Assembly: GCA_022483245.1 (NCBI GenBank)
Contig: JAKVNR010000001.1
Span: forward strand, 434,001-498,000
Length of the DNA stretch: 64,000 bases
From: Lactobacillus sp.
GTDB lineage: Bacteria > Bacillota > Bacilli > Lactobacillales > Lactobacillaceae
Direction of reading: 5' to 3'
Positions 36,650-46,207 of this stretch are shown here, one piece after another; the stretch's first letter is position 1; every line of letters starts with the position of its first letter. Under the pieces are notes generated by a model. The model did no database searches. It was not told where the DNA came from and saw only the letters and a program-made list of their open reading frames with translations. Position numbers and translations under genes: made by a program.

Positions 36650-36694
36650 ATAGCAGTAACATAACTGGTGAAATAACTAGTAGAGGTGACTTAA

Positions 36695-39600
36695 ATGACA
36701 ATGAAGACAGCAAAACAAAGAGAAAAAATGGCTGAAAGAGTGCAGCATTTTTCAATCAGAAAATTATCGATTGGTGCTGCCTCTGTCATGATTGGTTTAA
36801 CGTTGATGTTTATGACTGGGCAGAGCGTGAGCGCGGACACGACAACAAGTGATGCAACTACTGCCGCAGTTACAAATTCTCAAAGCAATTCCGAAGAAAG
36901 TGGAACCGCAAACGCTAATACTAGTTCTGAAGCTACTACTCAAAATAATGGTAGTGAAACTGATGCATCGACAACTGCAGACGCAAACACTAATAGTCAA
37001 GAAAGTTCTACTACAGCCGGAACTTCGACAACTACTGTTTCGGAAAAAACTAAAAATACGGAGACTGATGGTACACAAACAGCCGAGCAAAAGGCTGATG
37101 ACCAAAGTGGCTCAACAAATGAAACAGTAAATAGCGATACCTCTGCACAATCTGCGACTACTGAAACCAAGGCTACTAACCAAACTACTGATACTAGCAA
37201 ATACAACACTAGCGACTGGGAAGGTACACTTAACCAGGATACTAACGAATATACTTTAACCAAGTACAAAGGTGCCGATAAAGAAAATATTTACATCCCA
37301 AACACCCAAGATTTCATTGATGCAGGCACGATTTCTGCTGACGATAAAGTTTATGTGACTAAAGATCTGCTGCAAACTATTACCAAAGCTGGGGCAGTTA
37401 ATGTGACCATTGATGGTGCTGGTGAAAAGAACAAGGTTTACGCAAAAGGCGACCTAAGTTCAGCGATGGCGCGGTCTACTACTTTAAAAAATGTAGATTT
37501 GAGCAACTTAGATACCAGCGAAGTTACGAATGCCAGCTGGATGTTTTATCATGATACTGCTTTAGAGAATGCCAATTTATCTGGTTGGGATTTCAGTAAT
37601 ACCAGCGATTTAAGTTACATGTTCCTTGATGACAGCAAGTTGCAATCATTGAACATTAGCAACTGGCAGCTGCAGGATAATGTAAATACCACTTTCACTT
37701 TTCACTATGGCAATAATCTATCTAGTTTGACAGATATGAACATTGCTGGCGTCAAAAACCTGAATAAAGATGTGCTTACGACCTACCTGAATTCGGTTAA
37801 AAAGTCGGGTGCTACCACCATTGACCTGAGCTCAACTACTTTGAGTTCAAGCGTAACTGATTTAAAATTAGCCTTCGCCAACTTGCCAAAAGTAACCAGC
37901 ATTAATTTAAGCGGCTGGAACACAAGCAATATTACTAACTTATACGCTGCATTTGCTTTTGATAGCGCTTTGACCGATGTTAACTTAAGTGGTTGGAACC
38001 TTAGCAACACTAGTTCGCTGGCGAGTTTGTTCTACAATGACAGCAACTTAACTAACGTCAACTTTAATAATGTTGATTTTGGTCAAAATATTACTAATGA
38101 AGTTTATGCTTTCCAAGGCGCAAATAAGCTGGCAAATGTTACCTTGACTGGTGCTCAAAATGTACCCGAATCAGTGCTGCGGGCTTTTATTACCGCCGCT
38201 AAAAATTCCAATGCAACTACGCTGGATTTGAGCAATGTCTCATTGAGCGACAAGATTACTAGTTTCAAAGGCTTGTTCCAAAACATGCCAAATCTTGAAA
38301 CTATTAACTTGACGGGTCTTAAGACTTCTAACATCACTGATATGTCTTATATGTTTGATGGTGATTTTAAGTTAAAAGAAATTATTGGCATTGGTGATTT
38401 AGATACAAGCAATGTGACAAACATGTCACATATGTTCTCAGCGATGGAAAATTTGACTGATGACAATAATCAGCCAAAAGGAACGATTGCCCACGGTTCG
38501 CTGACTAATCTGGACCTGTCTAAATGGAAGACATCTAAAGTCACGAACATGAGCAGCATGTTTGATGGACAAAATAATTTGCAGACACTTAAGGGTCTAG
38601 CAAGTTGGGATACTGCTAACGTTACTAATATGTCCAGAATGTTTGCTCATTTGAAGTCATTAGCAGATGGGACTTTCACGGGCGTTAAATGGGATACGTC
38701 AAATGTCACTGACATGTCTTACATGTTCTACAACATGCCTTTGCAAAAAGATCTCAGTTTTGTGAACGACTTTAAAACTAGCAAAGTTACTGATATGTCT
38801 TACATGTTTGCTGGCGATACTGCTTTGACTGAGCTTGATCTGTCTAACTGGGATGTTAGCAGCGTTGGTACGAAAACAGATCATCTGAACTATAGCCTAG
38901 CCATGATGTTTGCAGACGATGTTTCCCTAAAGAGCGTTGGCGACATTTCCCATTGGAATACTTCCAACGTTCACAGCACTAGAAGCATGTTCTATGGTAC
39001 CACCAGTTTAACGAGCATTGATCTTAGCGGCTGGAAGACAGGCAAGTTGCAAATTGCCGGCAATATGTTTTACGGGACTGGTGCTCGTGACATTAATTTG
39101 ACCGGTTGGGACTTGAGCAATTTAACTAAATTTAATGACTATGGTTTAGTTGATGAAAACGGTACCCACCGCGGCGGCGAAGGCATGTTTGCCAACCTGA
39201 GCAATAAAGCAGTAATCAAGCTGGATAATGTTACTCTGCCAGATGCTAAAAATGCTTTTGATGTCACTGATTTCAGAGGTGACAAACCGATCGTCGTGCT
39301 GGCTAATGGAAACAGCAGTGCTTTAGCAGAGTTGAACAAGCAAACCTGGACTGATGAAACTGGCAACACTGTTACTGGTCGGCAAAATTCAAATATTTTA
39401 ACCTACGTTGATGCTGACGATAATTTGCTTGGTTCGCACAAGCTGAATTTCGTTTACACTGATGCAGCTAGCTTGCAAAGTGAGTTGGCTGAAATTGTTA
39501 AGGATGATAAGGCTAACTTCGATGCACAAAAGGGCGCAACTAGTTCGATTAAACTGCTGGATCCTGCCGAAGATGACAGTTTCTTGGCCGACTTTATGAC

Positions 39601-40027
39601 AAGCAAATACCAGCTGACCTACAAGTCGACAGGTGATCAAGGCGGCTCAACCGATCCAGATGATTCTGGTTCAACAGTCGATCCATCTGATCCAGCAGAC
39701 ACTGATCATCTGAATCCTAAGCCGGAAAATCCAGATCAAAATAATTCTGGTCAATCAAATAATGGCAGCAGTGATGGTTCAACTTCAACTGGTCAAACGA
39801 TGCCGACTGGCAAGCCTGTTAATGTTAAGAGTCAAGATGCTAAAAAATTAACCAAGTCTGCTGCCGCTCTTGCTAAAACTAACAAGTCAGCAGCAACTAG
39901 CTCAAAGCAATCAGCTAATGCCTTGCCGCAAACTGGTGCGGCTGACAATAATGCAGCTCTGTGGGGCTTAGGCTTGCTTTCAATGCTTGCTTTAGGTGCT
40001 TTTGTTGACCGTAAACGCCGCCAGTAA
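36695..40027 (+). CDS. YSIRK/LPQTG surface protein with BspA-like leucine-rich repeats
   Basis: A 1110-aa sortase-anchored protein. The signal peptide has the YSIRK motif as FSIRKLSIGAASVMIGL. Residues ~50-170 are Ser/Thr/Glu-rich stalk. Residues ~200-850 carry repeated ~23-25-aa LRR units of the DUF285 kind (NTSNVTNMSHMF, TSKVTDMSYMF, LDLSNWDVSS). A Pro/Asp/Ser linker and LPQTG, a hydrophobic stretch and KRRQ end the chain. Such proteins typically bind host surfaces (inference). AGAGGTGA precedes the ATG. Base use of the repeats is more A-rich than the core genes. Confidence 0.93.
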   Translation: MTMKTAKQREKMAERVQHFSIRKLSIGAASVMIGLTLMFMTGQSVSADTTTSDATTAAVTNSQSNSEESGTANANTSSEATTQNNGSETDASTTADANTNSQESSTTAGTSTTTVSEKTKNTETDGTQTAEQKADDQSGSTNETVNSDTSAQSATTETKATNQTTDTSKYNTSDWEGTLNQDTNEYTLTKYKGADKENIYIPNTQDFIDAGTISADDKVYVTKDLLQTITKAGAVNVTIDGAGEKNKVYAKGDLSSAMARSTTLKNVDLSNLDTSEVTNASWMFYHDTALENANLSGWDFSNTSDLSYMFLDDSKLQSLNISNWQLQDNVNTTFTFHYGNNLSSLTDMNIAGVKNLNKDVLTTYLNSVKKSGATTIDLSSTTLSSSVTDLKLAFANLPKVTSINLSGWNTSNITNLYAAFAFDSALTDVNLSGWNLSNTSSLASLFYNDSNLTNVNFNNVDFGQNITNEVYAFQGANKLANVTLTGAQNVPESVLRAFITAAKNSNATTLDLSNVSLSDKITSFKGLFQNMPNLETINLTGLKTSNITDMSYMFDGDFKLKEIIGIGDLDTSNVTNMSHMFSAMENLTDDNNQPKGTIAHGSLTNLDLSKWKTSKVTNMSSMFDGQNNLQTLKGLASWDTANVTNMSRMFAHLKSLADGTFTGVKWDTSNVTDMSYMFYNMPLQKDLSFVNDFKTSKVTDMSYMFAGDTALTELDLSNWDVSSVGTKTDHLNYSLAMMFADDVSLKSVGDISHWNTSNVHSTRSMFYGTTSLTSIDLSGWKTGKLQIAGNMFYGTGARDINLTGWDLSNLTKFNDYGLVDENGTHRGGEGMFANLSNKAVIKLDNVTLPDAKNAFDVTDFRGDKPIVVLANGNSSALAELNKQTWTDETGNTVTGRQNSNILTYVDADDNLLGSHKLNFVYTDAASLQSELAEIVKDDKANFDAQKGATSSIKLLDPAEDDSFLADFMTSKYQLTYKSTGDQGGSTDPDDSGSTVDPSDPADTDHLNPKPENPDQNNSGQSNNGSSDGSTSTGQTMPTGKPVNVKSQDAKKLTKSAAALAKTNKSAATSSKQSANALPQTGAADNNAALWGLGLLSMLALGAFVDRKRRQ

Positions 40028-40045
40028 TTGAAAATGTTTGGAGTA

Positions 40046-40079
40046 AAAAAGAACCTATTTCTATGGAAATAGGTTCTTT
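40046..40079. terminator. Terminator after the BspA-like gene
   Basis: AAGAACCTATTTC pairs with GAAATAGGTTCTT around TATG. It can serve both the surface protein and the convergent OppA gene. Confidence 0.9.
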
Positions 40080-40099
40080 GCTTTATCTAAGGAAAATTA

Positions 40100-41719
40100 C
40101 TATTTAATGTAAGTGTACTTGAAATCGTAGGCAGCGCCGGCAGAGTTGTAAACGATGTCTTTAACGCTTGGCCGGACAATCCAAGCTGCACTAGAGTGGA
40201 AGAGCGGGATCATACCCTCATCTTGCAATAAAACTTGTTCAGCTTTTGCTAAATATTGAAAACGTTTATTATCACTATTCGTATTCTTGGAAGCAGTAAT
40301 TAGTTGATTGTAACGAACGTTAGTCCAGTGACCGTAATTATTTGAATTGTTAGTGGTTGGCAAGTCCAGGAAGGAAATTGGATCGGCAAAATCGGCAATC
40401 CAGTCGTCTAATAATAATTCAAAGTTACCAGTTTCACCGCGGTTTAAAGCTGACTTCAGCGGAATTTGCTGAACACTGACAGATAGACCAGGCAAGTTAG
40501 AATCAAGCTGACTTTGCAAAGATTCGCCTGCATCCTTACCGCCATCAGTATCAAAAGTAATTAAATTGAGCTTTAAGCGAGAATATCCTAATTCAGCCAG
40601 CCCTTCTTTAAAAAGTTTAGCGGCTTTCTTAGGATTATAGGCTGTTGCTGCCAAAGTTTGTTTATTTTTAACTAAATCAGTGTAGTCTTTTCCATCAACC
40701 TTTGTCATCTTTTCTGGCGTCATTGTATAAGCAGGTGTCATTGCAGTTCCAAGAACATTAGCCAGCTGCTTCCGGTTGACCGCCAGTGATAAAGCTTGCC
40801 GAATTTTCGCATTTCTTAACGCTGGCACCTTAGCTTGGTTTAAAACCAAGAATTGCGTTGATGCAATCGGTCGCACCGTAAAACCAGGATTGTCTTTTAA
40901 CTGCTGCGAACCTTGCTTGCTCAACGAAGCACCGTCTAGTTTGCCGGTCTGATACAAGTTGTAGTCGGTCGAAGCGGTCTTGGAAACTGAGAAGTGAATT
41001 CGGTGCAGGCGGACAGCCTTCTTGTCCCAGTAATGTTTATTTTTGTCTAAATTCCAAATCATGTTCGACCCAGTCCAGCCTTTCTGAACGAATGGGCCAT
41101 TGTAGACCTGATATTTTGAAGCAGTCCCATATTTTGAACCATACTTTTGAACGGCGGCTTTATTTTGCGGGGCAAAAACTGGGAAGGCGAGCAGCAGCTT
41201 GAAGTAGGGGATCTTTTTCTCAAGTTGAACTTGCAACTTGTATTTTGATAGCGCCTTGATGCCTAAACTAGTAGCTGGCATTTTACCGGCCGTAATGGCG
41301 TCCGCATTTTTGATGCCGCTAAACAGGTATGAATACTGAGCACTCGTTGCTGGATTGACCGTCCGCCGCCATGAGTAAACGAAGTCTTGTGCGGTGACAG
41401 GCTGACCATTTGACCACTTAGAATTTTTTCGCAGGGTAAAAGTCCAAGTTTTGCCATTTTTACTTTTGACGGTTTTAACGGCTAATTCTTTGTCAGGATG
41501 GGCATTTTTGCCTAACCGGTATAGACCAGAATAAGTATTGTTCAGTTGGTCTAAACTGGCATAGTCAGAAGCTTTAGATGGGTCCATCGTCGTGATTTCA
41601 CCGGCTTCCATCCAGTTTAGTTGGTGTTTATCCCGGCTTTGCTGATTAGAACTACAGGCAGTCAGGCTCAAGGCCGCGACTGCGGTTAAACAAGCCATCA
41701 TGGCTTTACGGAAACGCAT
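40100..41719 (-). CDS. oppA: Oligopeptide-binding lipoprotein (OppA family)
   Basis: A 539-aa SBP_bac_5 lipoprotein. The signal (MRFRKAMMACLTAVAALSLTAC) ends in a LTAC lipobox. The core shows the MDPSKASDY opening, FTLRKNSKWSNGQPVTAQDFVYSWRR and the C-terminal LDDWIADFADPISFLDL, all standard for peptide-binding proteins. It starts at ATG 41719 with GGAAGGAG upstream; a longer in-frame start at 41743 is unlikely. No permease or ATPase genes are adjacent, so it is an orphan binding protein that must share a transporter encoded elsewhere. Confidence 0.94.
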   Translation of the reverse strand: MRFRKAMMACLTAVAALSLTACSSNQQSRDKHQLNWMEAGEITTMDPSKASDYASLDQLNNTYSGLYRLGKNAHPDKELAVKTVKSKNGKTWTFTLRKNSKWSNGQPVTAQDFVYSWRRTVNPATSAQYSYLFSGIKNADAITAGKMPATSLGIKALSKYKLQVQLEKKIPYFKLLLAFPVFAPQNKAAVQKYGSKYGTASKYQVYNGPFVQKGWTGSNMIWNLDKNKHYWDKKAVRLHRIHFSVSKTASTDYNLYQTGKLDGASLSKQGSQQLKDNPGFTVRPIASTQFLVLNQAKVPALRNAKIRQALSLAVNRKQLANVLGTAMTPAYTMTPEKMTKVDGKDYTDLVKNKQTLAATAYNPKKAAKLFKEGLAELGYSRLKLNLITFDTDGGKDAGESLQSQLDSNLPGLSVSVQQIPLKSALNRGETGNFELLLDDWIADFADPISFLDLPTTNNSNNYGHWTNVRYNQLITASKNTNSDNKRFQYLAKAEQVLLQDEGMIPLFHSSAAWIVRPSVKDIVYNSAGAAYDFKYTYIK

Positions 41720-41825
41720 AAGATTAACTCCTTCCGGAATCATAAAAAAATATTATAATCTAATCTTATTTTAATTATAAACCCGATTTATGGTTTTGAC
41801 GCGCCAAACTGAATAAAAAATATAC

Positions 41826-41858
41826 ATAAAAACGGCTTGAGTATAGTTCAAGCCGTTT
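41826..41858 (-). terminator. Terminator of the third aldo/keto reductase
   Basis: AAACGGCTTGA pairs with TCAAGCCGTTT around a short loop, followed by T5 on the minus strand. Confidence 0.85.
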
Positions 41859-41914
41859 GCGGGCGTTTAAAAAAACACAATGTGAGGAAGTTAACAAATG
41901 ATAATTGGCAGTTT

Positions 41915-42772
41915 TTAGCTCATATCTTCGGTAACTTCGGCTAAGTGATTTGGATCATCGTAGCCGGTCCAAAGTGAGTGGCCTTCGTCTAATGTCTGGA
42001 GCTTCTTCATATCATCTTCGTCAAGTTCGAAGTCGAATAGATCGAGGTTTTCTTTCATTCTGGCCGGCTTCGTGGTCTTAGGGATGATGACGATGCCGCG
42101 CTGCAAAATTTGCTTTAAGGCAATTTGACCTGGTGTCTTACCATGCTTTTTGGCAATTTCATTGACGATTGGTTCCTTAATAATGTCTTTAACTCTAATT
42201 TCAGCTAGTGGCCCCCAAGCTTCGTGTTGAACGCCGATCTTTTTCATCCACTGATGCATTTCATCTTGTTGGTAATAAAGGTGAGTTTCGACTTGGTTAA
42301 CAGCAGGGACGACTTTGTTAAAGTGGGCAATATCCAGCATCCGCAGGGCAGAGAAGTTAGAAATACCGATTGAATGAATTTTGCCTTCGGCTTGTAAATC
42401 TTCAAGTGCCCGGTATGAACCGTAAACATCGTTTAAATCATCATGCAAAAGAACTAAATCAAGGTAATCAGTACCTAGTTTTTGCAGGGATTTTTCGACT
42501 GCTTGACGTGTTTGATCATAGCCAAAATCGGTAATCCAAACTTTAGTTGTTAAGAAAACATCACTGCGCTTAATTCCTAATTCCTGTTCTGCACGCTTAA
42601 TGCCTTGACCAACTTGCTCTTCGTTGAAATAAGCCTCAGCGGTATCAATTAAGCGATAACCGGCTTTTAAAGCTTGAAAAACCAGTTCCGCAGTTTGATC
42701 CTTAGACAGTTGAAAAACGCCATAACCAATCATTGGCATCTTGTTGCCATCATTTAAAGTTACGTATTTCAT
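41915..42772 (-). CDS. Aldo/keto reductase (third copy)
   Basis: A 285-aa AKR. Motifs: VTLNDGNKMPMIGYGVFQL, RLIDTAEAYFNEEQVGQGI (Asp, Tyr), LTTKVWITDF (Lys), LVLLHDDLNDVYG (the catalytic His in LLHDD), and GIVIIPKTTKPARMKENL. AAAGGAGC supports ATG 42772; the frame runs further upstream without a site. It is divergent from a MarR-LysR-TetR regulator operon and shares a motif with its promoter region. Confidence 0.93.
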   Translation of the reverse strand: MKYVTLNDGNKMPMIGYGVFQLSKDQTAELVFQALKAGYRLIDTAEAYFNEEQVGQGIKRAEQELGIKRSDVFLTTKVWITDFGYDQTRQAVEKSLQKLGTDYLDLVLLHDDLNDVYGSYRALEDLQAEGKIHSIGISNFSALRMLDIAHFNKVVPAVNQVETHLYYQQDEMHQWMKKIGVQHEAWGPLAEIRVKDIIKEPIVNEIAKKHGKTPGQIALKQILQRGIVIIPKTTKPARMKENLDLFDFELDEDDMKKLQTLDEGHSLWTGYDDPNHLAEVTEDMS

Positions 42773-42786
42773 ATTTATGCTCCTTT

Positions 42787-42801
42787 GTTGTCGATACAAC
42801 T
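42787..42801. promoter_or_regulatory. Candidate operator of the third reductase gene
   Basis: GTTGT and ACAAC flank CGAT in a short palindrome 14 bases from the reductase ATG. A looser version (GTTGT/AACAA) lies before the MarR gene at 42941-42957, so both divergent units could be controlled by the same regulator. Confidence 0.4.
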
Positions 42802-42976
42802 GTTTTGAATTTAAGCATATAATAATCACTTGAAATAGATTTTGCAACTATTTTAGTCAAAAAAGTTGTGGTGATATTAATAATTAGATCATTGATTTGT
42901 AAGTCTTTGTTTGAATTAAGTTCAAAATAATAATAAAATAGTTGTATTAAAAACAATAACTGGAGGGCTACAAATT

Positions 42977-43402
42977 ATGGAATACCTTCTACCTAAAAAC
43001 CGGGCGCAACAGATCTACGTCGTTGCACAGATGGAAAATGATTATCTTTTACATGCCTTGAAAAATCTAAATTTATCCTACGATACGGCGGCTATCATCA
43101 AATATGTGAATGATCATCCTGGCACTCGCCAAAAGGAAATCGCGGAATATATTAATAAGCAGCCGGCTAGTGTCACCAATATGATTAAACGGCTGGAAAA
43201 GCGCCTGCTGCTCATTCGCCGTGTTGATCCTGATAATTCGCGGGAAAAACAAGTTTTTTTATTAAAAGATGGCTTAGACATGGTGACTAAGATCAAACAA
43301 GCTGAACAAGACTTGGATGATTTAATTGATCCTTATGTTCAAGCAGATGGGTCCGTTAAGATTCGAGAATTTTACCAAACATTGAAACAGAAATTAGGTT
43401 AA
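42977..43402 (+). CDS. MarR-family transcriptional regulator
   Basis: A 141-aa regulator with a MarR winged helix: YVNDHPGTRQKEIAEYINKQPASVTNMIKRLEKRLLLIRRVDPDNSREKQVFL, including the D-x-R-like wing (DPDNSREK). CTGGAGGGC precedes the ATG. The LysR gene starts 3 bases after its stop, giving the first of three consecutive regulators in one unit. Confidence 0.92.
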   Translation: MEYLLPKNRAQQIYVVAQMENDYLLHALKNLNLSYDTAAIIKYVNDHPGTRQKEIAEYINKQPASVTNMIKRLEKRLLLIRRVDPDNSREKQVFLLKDGLDMVTKIKQAEQDLDDLIDPYVQADGSVKIREFYQTLKQKLG

Positions 43403-43405
43403 GCA

Positions 43406-44296
43406 ATGATTAATCAGATCGCATACTTTATTTCAGTTGTGAAAAATAAAAATTTTACCAAGGCAGCAGAAGAATGCCATATCTCTCAGCCGGCAATTTC
43501 ACAGCAAATTAAAGAGTTGGAAAACACTTTGGGCATTAGTTTGCTCGATAGAAAAGGGCGCAGTTTCACTGTGACGCCAGCTGGGCAATATTTCTATCAG
43601 CACGGGCAAGATTTACTGACCAACTATCAAGAATTAGTCAAACAGACTAAACAAATTGCCAAGGCTGAAAAAGAGGATTATGTCCTGAATTTGGGCTATT
43701 TACGCGATTTTGGCACTGATGAATTTTTGCAAGCAGTGACTAAGTTTTCGAAAGAATATCCGGCTGTTAAGGTTAAGATTAACTCAGGCAATCATGAAGA
43801 TTTGTTTAGGATGATTGAAAATAATCAAGTGGATTTGAATTTTAGTGATTTGCGGCGGGCAGCGTCTAATAAATATGTGAATGACCATCTGGCCGACAGC
43901 AAGTTCGAGGTGATTATTAATCATGCACTGCTTAAAGATATTCAGCAAACTGTAACTAGTCACGAACTGGCAGATATGCCTTGCATTTTAGTTGTGGGCA
44001 ATAGCGAAAAGCAGAGCGAGATTGACTATTATCGCGATATTTTAGGAATTGAAAGTGAGTTTGTAATCGTTGGCACCTATACAGAAGCGATTGTGCAGGC
44101 AGCGGCCGGGGCAGGGTATTTGATTACGAATGAACGCAGCGGACAAAGTATTACCGACCCTTCTTTGAAAAAGCTGGTTTTGTTAAATGGAAGACAGCCG
44201 ATGATTCAGCACTATTATGCTTTTTGGAAGGCTGATAATTCAGGCTTTTATATTGAAAGCTTTGCGAAAATTCTGAAAGAGCAGTTTAAATCATGA
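43406..44296 (+). CDS. LysR-family transcriptional regulator (middle of a regulator triad)
   Basis: A 296-aa LysR protein. The HTH is VVKNKNFTKAAEECHISQPAISQQIKELENTLGISLLDR, and the effector-binding half starts at about residue 90. Its ATG follows the MarR stop by 3 bases and its own stop overlaps the TetR start by 4 bases (ATGA), so translation is coupled. Confidence 0.93.
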   Translation: MINQIAYFISVVKNKNFTKAAEECHISQPAISQQIKELENTLGISLLDRKGRSFTVTPAGQYFYQHGQDLLTNYQELVKQTKQIAKAEKEDYVLNLGYLRDFGTDEFLQAVTKFSKEYPAVKVKINSGNHEDLFRMIENNQVDLNFSDLRRAASNKYVNDHLADSKFEVIINHALLKDIQQTVTSHELADMPCILVVGNSEKQSEIDYYRDILGIESEFVIVGTYTEAIVQAAAGAGYLITNERSGQSITDPSLKKLVLLNGRQPMIQHYYAFWKADNSGFYIESFAKILKEQFKS

Positions 44297-44886
44297 AAAA
44301 CCCTTATGTTTTAGATATTGATGCCGAGTCTAAGTATACGATGGCGCAAGAGTCGTTGCGCTATGGGCTTATTGATTTACTAAATGAAAAAAGCATAGAA
44401 CAGGTTTCGGTGAAGGAACTTTGCCAAAAATCCAGTGTCGCTCGCAGTACTTTTTATGCTTACTACAATAACGTCAAAGATCTGCTGGTTGAAACTGAGG
44501 ATTGGTTCATTGCACAATTAAGCAAGTTGGATCAGAACATTACCGACCCAGCAAACTTTAAGAATCCGCAAGATTTTGGCTATTTTTACACCTTGCTCCA
44601 TTTTATTGAAGGTAAAAAAGAGCTGCTGACTGCTTTAGTAATCAAAAATTATGATCATGAATTAGTTGAAAAATGGAAGTTAGCCATTAAGTCCAATCTT
44701 TTTAAACGAATTCAGCCGCAGAAATTTGATTTAACGGCTGACCTGCTCTTTGAAATGTTAGCTAGTGAAGTCATCAGTGCTTTTATCTTTTATTTACAGC
44801 ATTTGAATGAAAAAGACAGCCTGCCACCAGAGCAAATTTTGCAAATTATTGCCAACAAACTAGCAGATTTTAAAGCTTATTTTTAG
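44293..44886 (+). CDS. TetR-family transcriptional regulator
   Basis: A 197-aa regulator. The N-terminal domain (ESLRYGLIDLLNEKSIEQVSVKELCQKSSVARSTFYAYYNNVKDLLVE) is the TetR HTH with the STFYAYY recognition helix. The C-terminal helices are unlike any family I know and resemble TetR_C-type ligand-binding domains. Coupled to LysR by a 4-base overlap. The lactonase-like gene follows 85 bases later, without a terminator I can see. Confidence 0.9.
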   Translation: MKNPYVLDIDAESKYTMAQESLRYGLIDLLNEKSIEQVSVKELCQKSSVARSTFYAYYNNVKDLLVETEDWFIAQLSKLDQNITDPANFKNPQDFGYFYTLLHFIEGKKELLTALVIKNYDHELVEKWKLAIKSNLFKRIQPQKFDLTADLLFEMLASEVISAFIFYLQHLNEKDSLPPEQILQIIANKLADFKAYF

Positions 44887-44971
44887 ACAGATTGGCTGTT
44901 TGTGTCGTGTTCTAATCGCATCATTCTTCATAGAATAGATTTGTAATTTGAAAGAACACGAGGGAAGCAAA

Positions 44972-45817
44972 ATGTCTACATACAAAGTTCATATCATCAA
45001 TACTGGCAAAGTTAGAATTGAACCAGAATTAGCTTTTGGCGGCGATCATTGCTCAACAGCAAAAGCTTCAGGTTTTTCTTTGAATAATTCACCTAAAATT
45101 TGGTTGCCAGTTAACGTTTACTTGGTTGAAACACCCCAAGGATTAGCATTGCTGGATACTGGCTGGGATCGTTCAATGAGCCCGCAAGGTGTGTTTGATA
45201 AACAAGCACAGATTGATTCTTTAGGTTCGGCGATGCTGTACCACGTTAACCAAGGTGTAGTGCCGTTGGGTCAAACCGCTAGCGAACAACTTGCAGAGAT
45301 GGGAATTAAAACCAGCGATATCGATTACGTAATTATTTCACATTTGGACTGCGACCATGCCAACGGCTTGAAACAATTTAAAGACGCTAAACACGTGCTG
45401 GTGGCAAGAACGGAATACGAATATGCTAAAAAGCACCACTGGGTCAGATTTAAGAAAAAGTGGTGGGACGGGATGGATCTTGATTTATACGATTGGAATG
45501 ATAATCAAGGTCCGTTCCAGCGTTCGTACGATTTGTTCGGTGACCAGAGCGTCGAATTAATCAATATCCCGGGTCATACTGACGGTTTAGTTGCCACTAA
45601 GATCACTAATGCTGATGGCAAGTTTTTCTTGTACTTTGCTGATGGCGGATATGGGGACGAATCCTGGCAGCAAATGATTACTTCAGGAATTTCGACTGAT
45701 AAAGCGGCGCAAAAGAAGTCGTTAGCCTGGATTAGAGAACAGAGTTTGCAGCCAAATTGTGTGAAATCTTTGTCCTGTCACGGAAAGAATATTAAGCCGG
45801 GAACGTTTGAATTTTAG
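44972..45817 (+). CDS. Metallo-beta-lactamase fold hydrolase, N-acyl homoserine lactonase-like
   Basis: A 281-aa MBL-fold protein. The zinc motif is ISHLDCDHANGL (H-x-D-x-D-H), characteristic of AHL lactonases; INIPGHTDGLVA carries the next metal His and YFADGGYGDESW the following Asp. Quorum-quenching lactonases have this signature, but many MBL-fold members act on other esters, so the substrate is open. AGGGAAG supports ATG 44972, not the frame start at 44948. A second copy of its 3' end lies at 49.3 kb. Confidence 0.88.
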   Translation: MSTYKVHIINTGKVRIEPELAFGGDHCSTAKASGFSLNNSPKIWLPVNVYLVETPQGLALLDTGWDRSMSPQGVFDKQAQIDSLGSAMLYHVNQGVVPLGQTASEQLAEMGIKTSDIDYVIISHLDCDHANGLKQFKDAKHVLVARTEYEYAKKHHWVRFKKKWWDGMDLDLYDWNDNQGPFQRSYDLFGDQSVELINIPGHTDGLVATKITNADGKFFLYFADGGYGDESWQQMITSGISTDKAAQKKSLAWIREQSLQPNCVKSLSCHGKNIKPGTFEF

Positions 45818-45866
45818 TAATTAATACAAAAAAGATTGAAGCTAACTCCTAAAGTTAGATGCTAAT

Positions 45867-45950
45867 TTAAATATATTTCTTTAAGGCAAGCTGCCAATAT
45901 TCCATTGGCGTCTTGCCTTTTAATATATAACGGATTTTTTCAAAATTATA
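45867..45950 (-). pseudogene. Possible IS3-type transposase C-terminal remnant
   Basis: The minus-strand frame ends YNFEKIRYILKGKTPMEYWQ..., resembling the YN-x-x-R-I-x-x-x-L-K-G-x-x-P-x-x-Y ending of IS3-family OrfB proteins. Only ~27 codons remain and no rest of the element or terminal repeats are seen. The A/T-rich region 45818-46207 holds nothing else except a hairpin (AAGGCAAG/CTTGCCTT, 45883-45921) that overlaps this fragment and may end the upstream transcript. Confidence 0.4.
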
Positions 45951-46207
45951 ACATCCTAAGATACCAGTATCACGAGAATAAAAATACACAAAAGGCAATA
46001 AAAAATAACAATAGAAGTAGCAAATACCATACAATGCATGATATACTAAAGCTAACAAGACAAGCTTAAAAACGTGAAACGCCTAAATAAAAATAAGGCT
46101 AAATAAAATTAAAAATCACAATTAAACGCTCAACTAGACTGAATTAATTTTCGTTCTTGATGACAAGCTAGTTTGAAGTGACTAACTTCAATGAGGAGGA
46201 AATTAAG

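Noticed and set aside
36797-37269. Open frames on both strands in the Ser/Thr-rich region of the BspA-like gene
   Set aside because: Low-complexity coding sequence opens alternative frames; the LPQTG protein frame explains it.
37500-39100. Possible repeat array inside the BspA-like gene
   Set aside because: The periodicity is that of protein LRR units with diverged codons, not a CRISPR or DNA-level tandem array.
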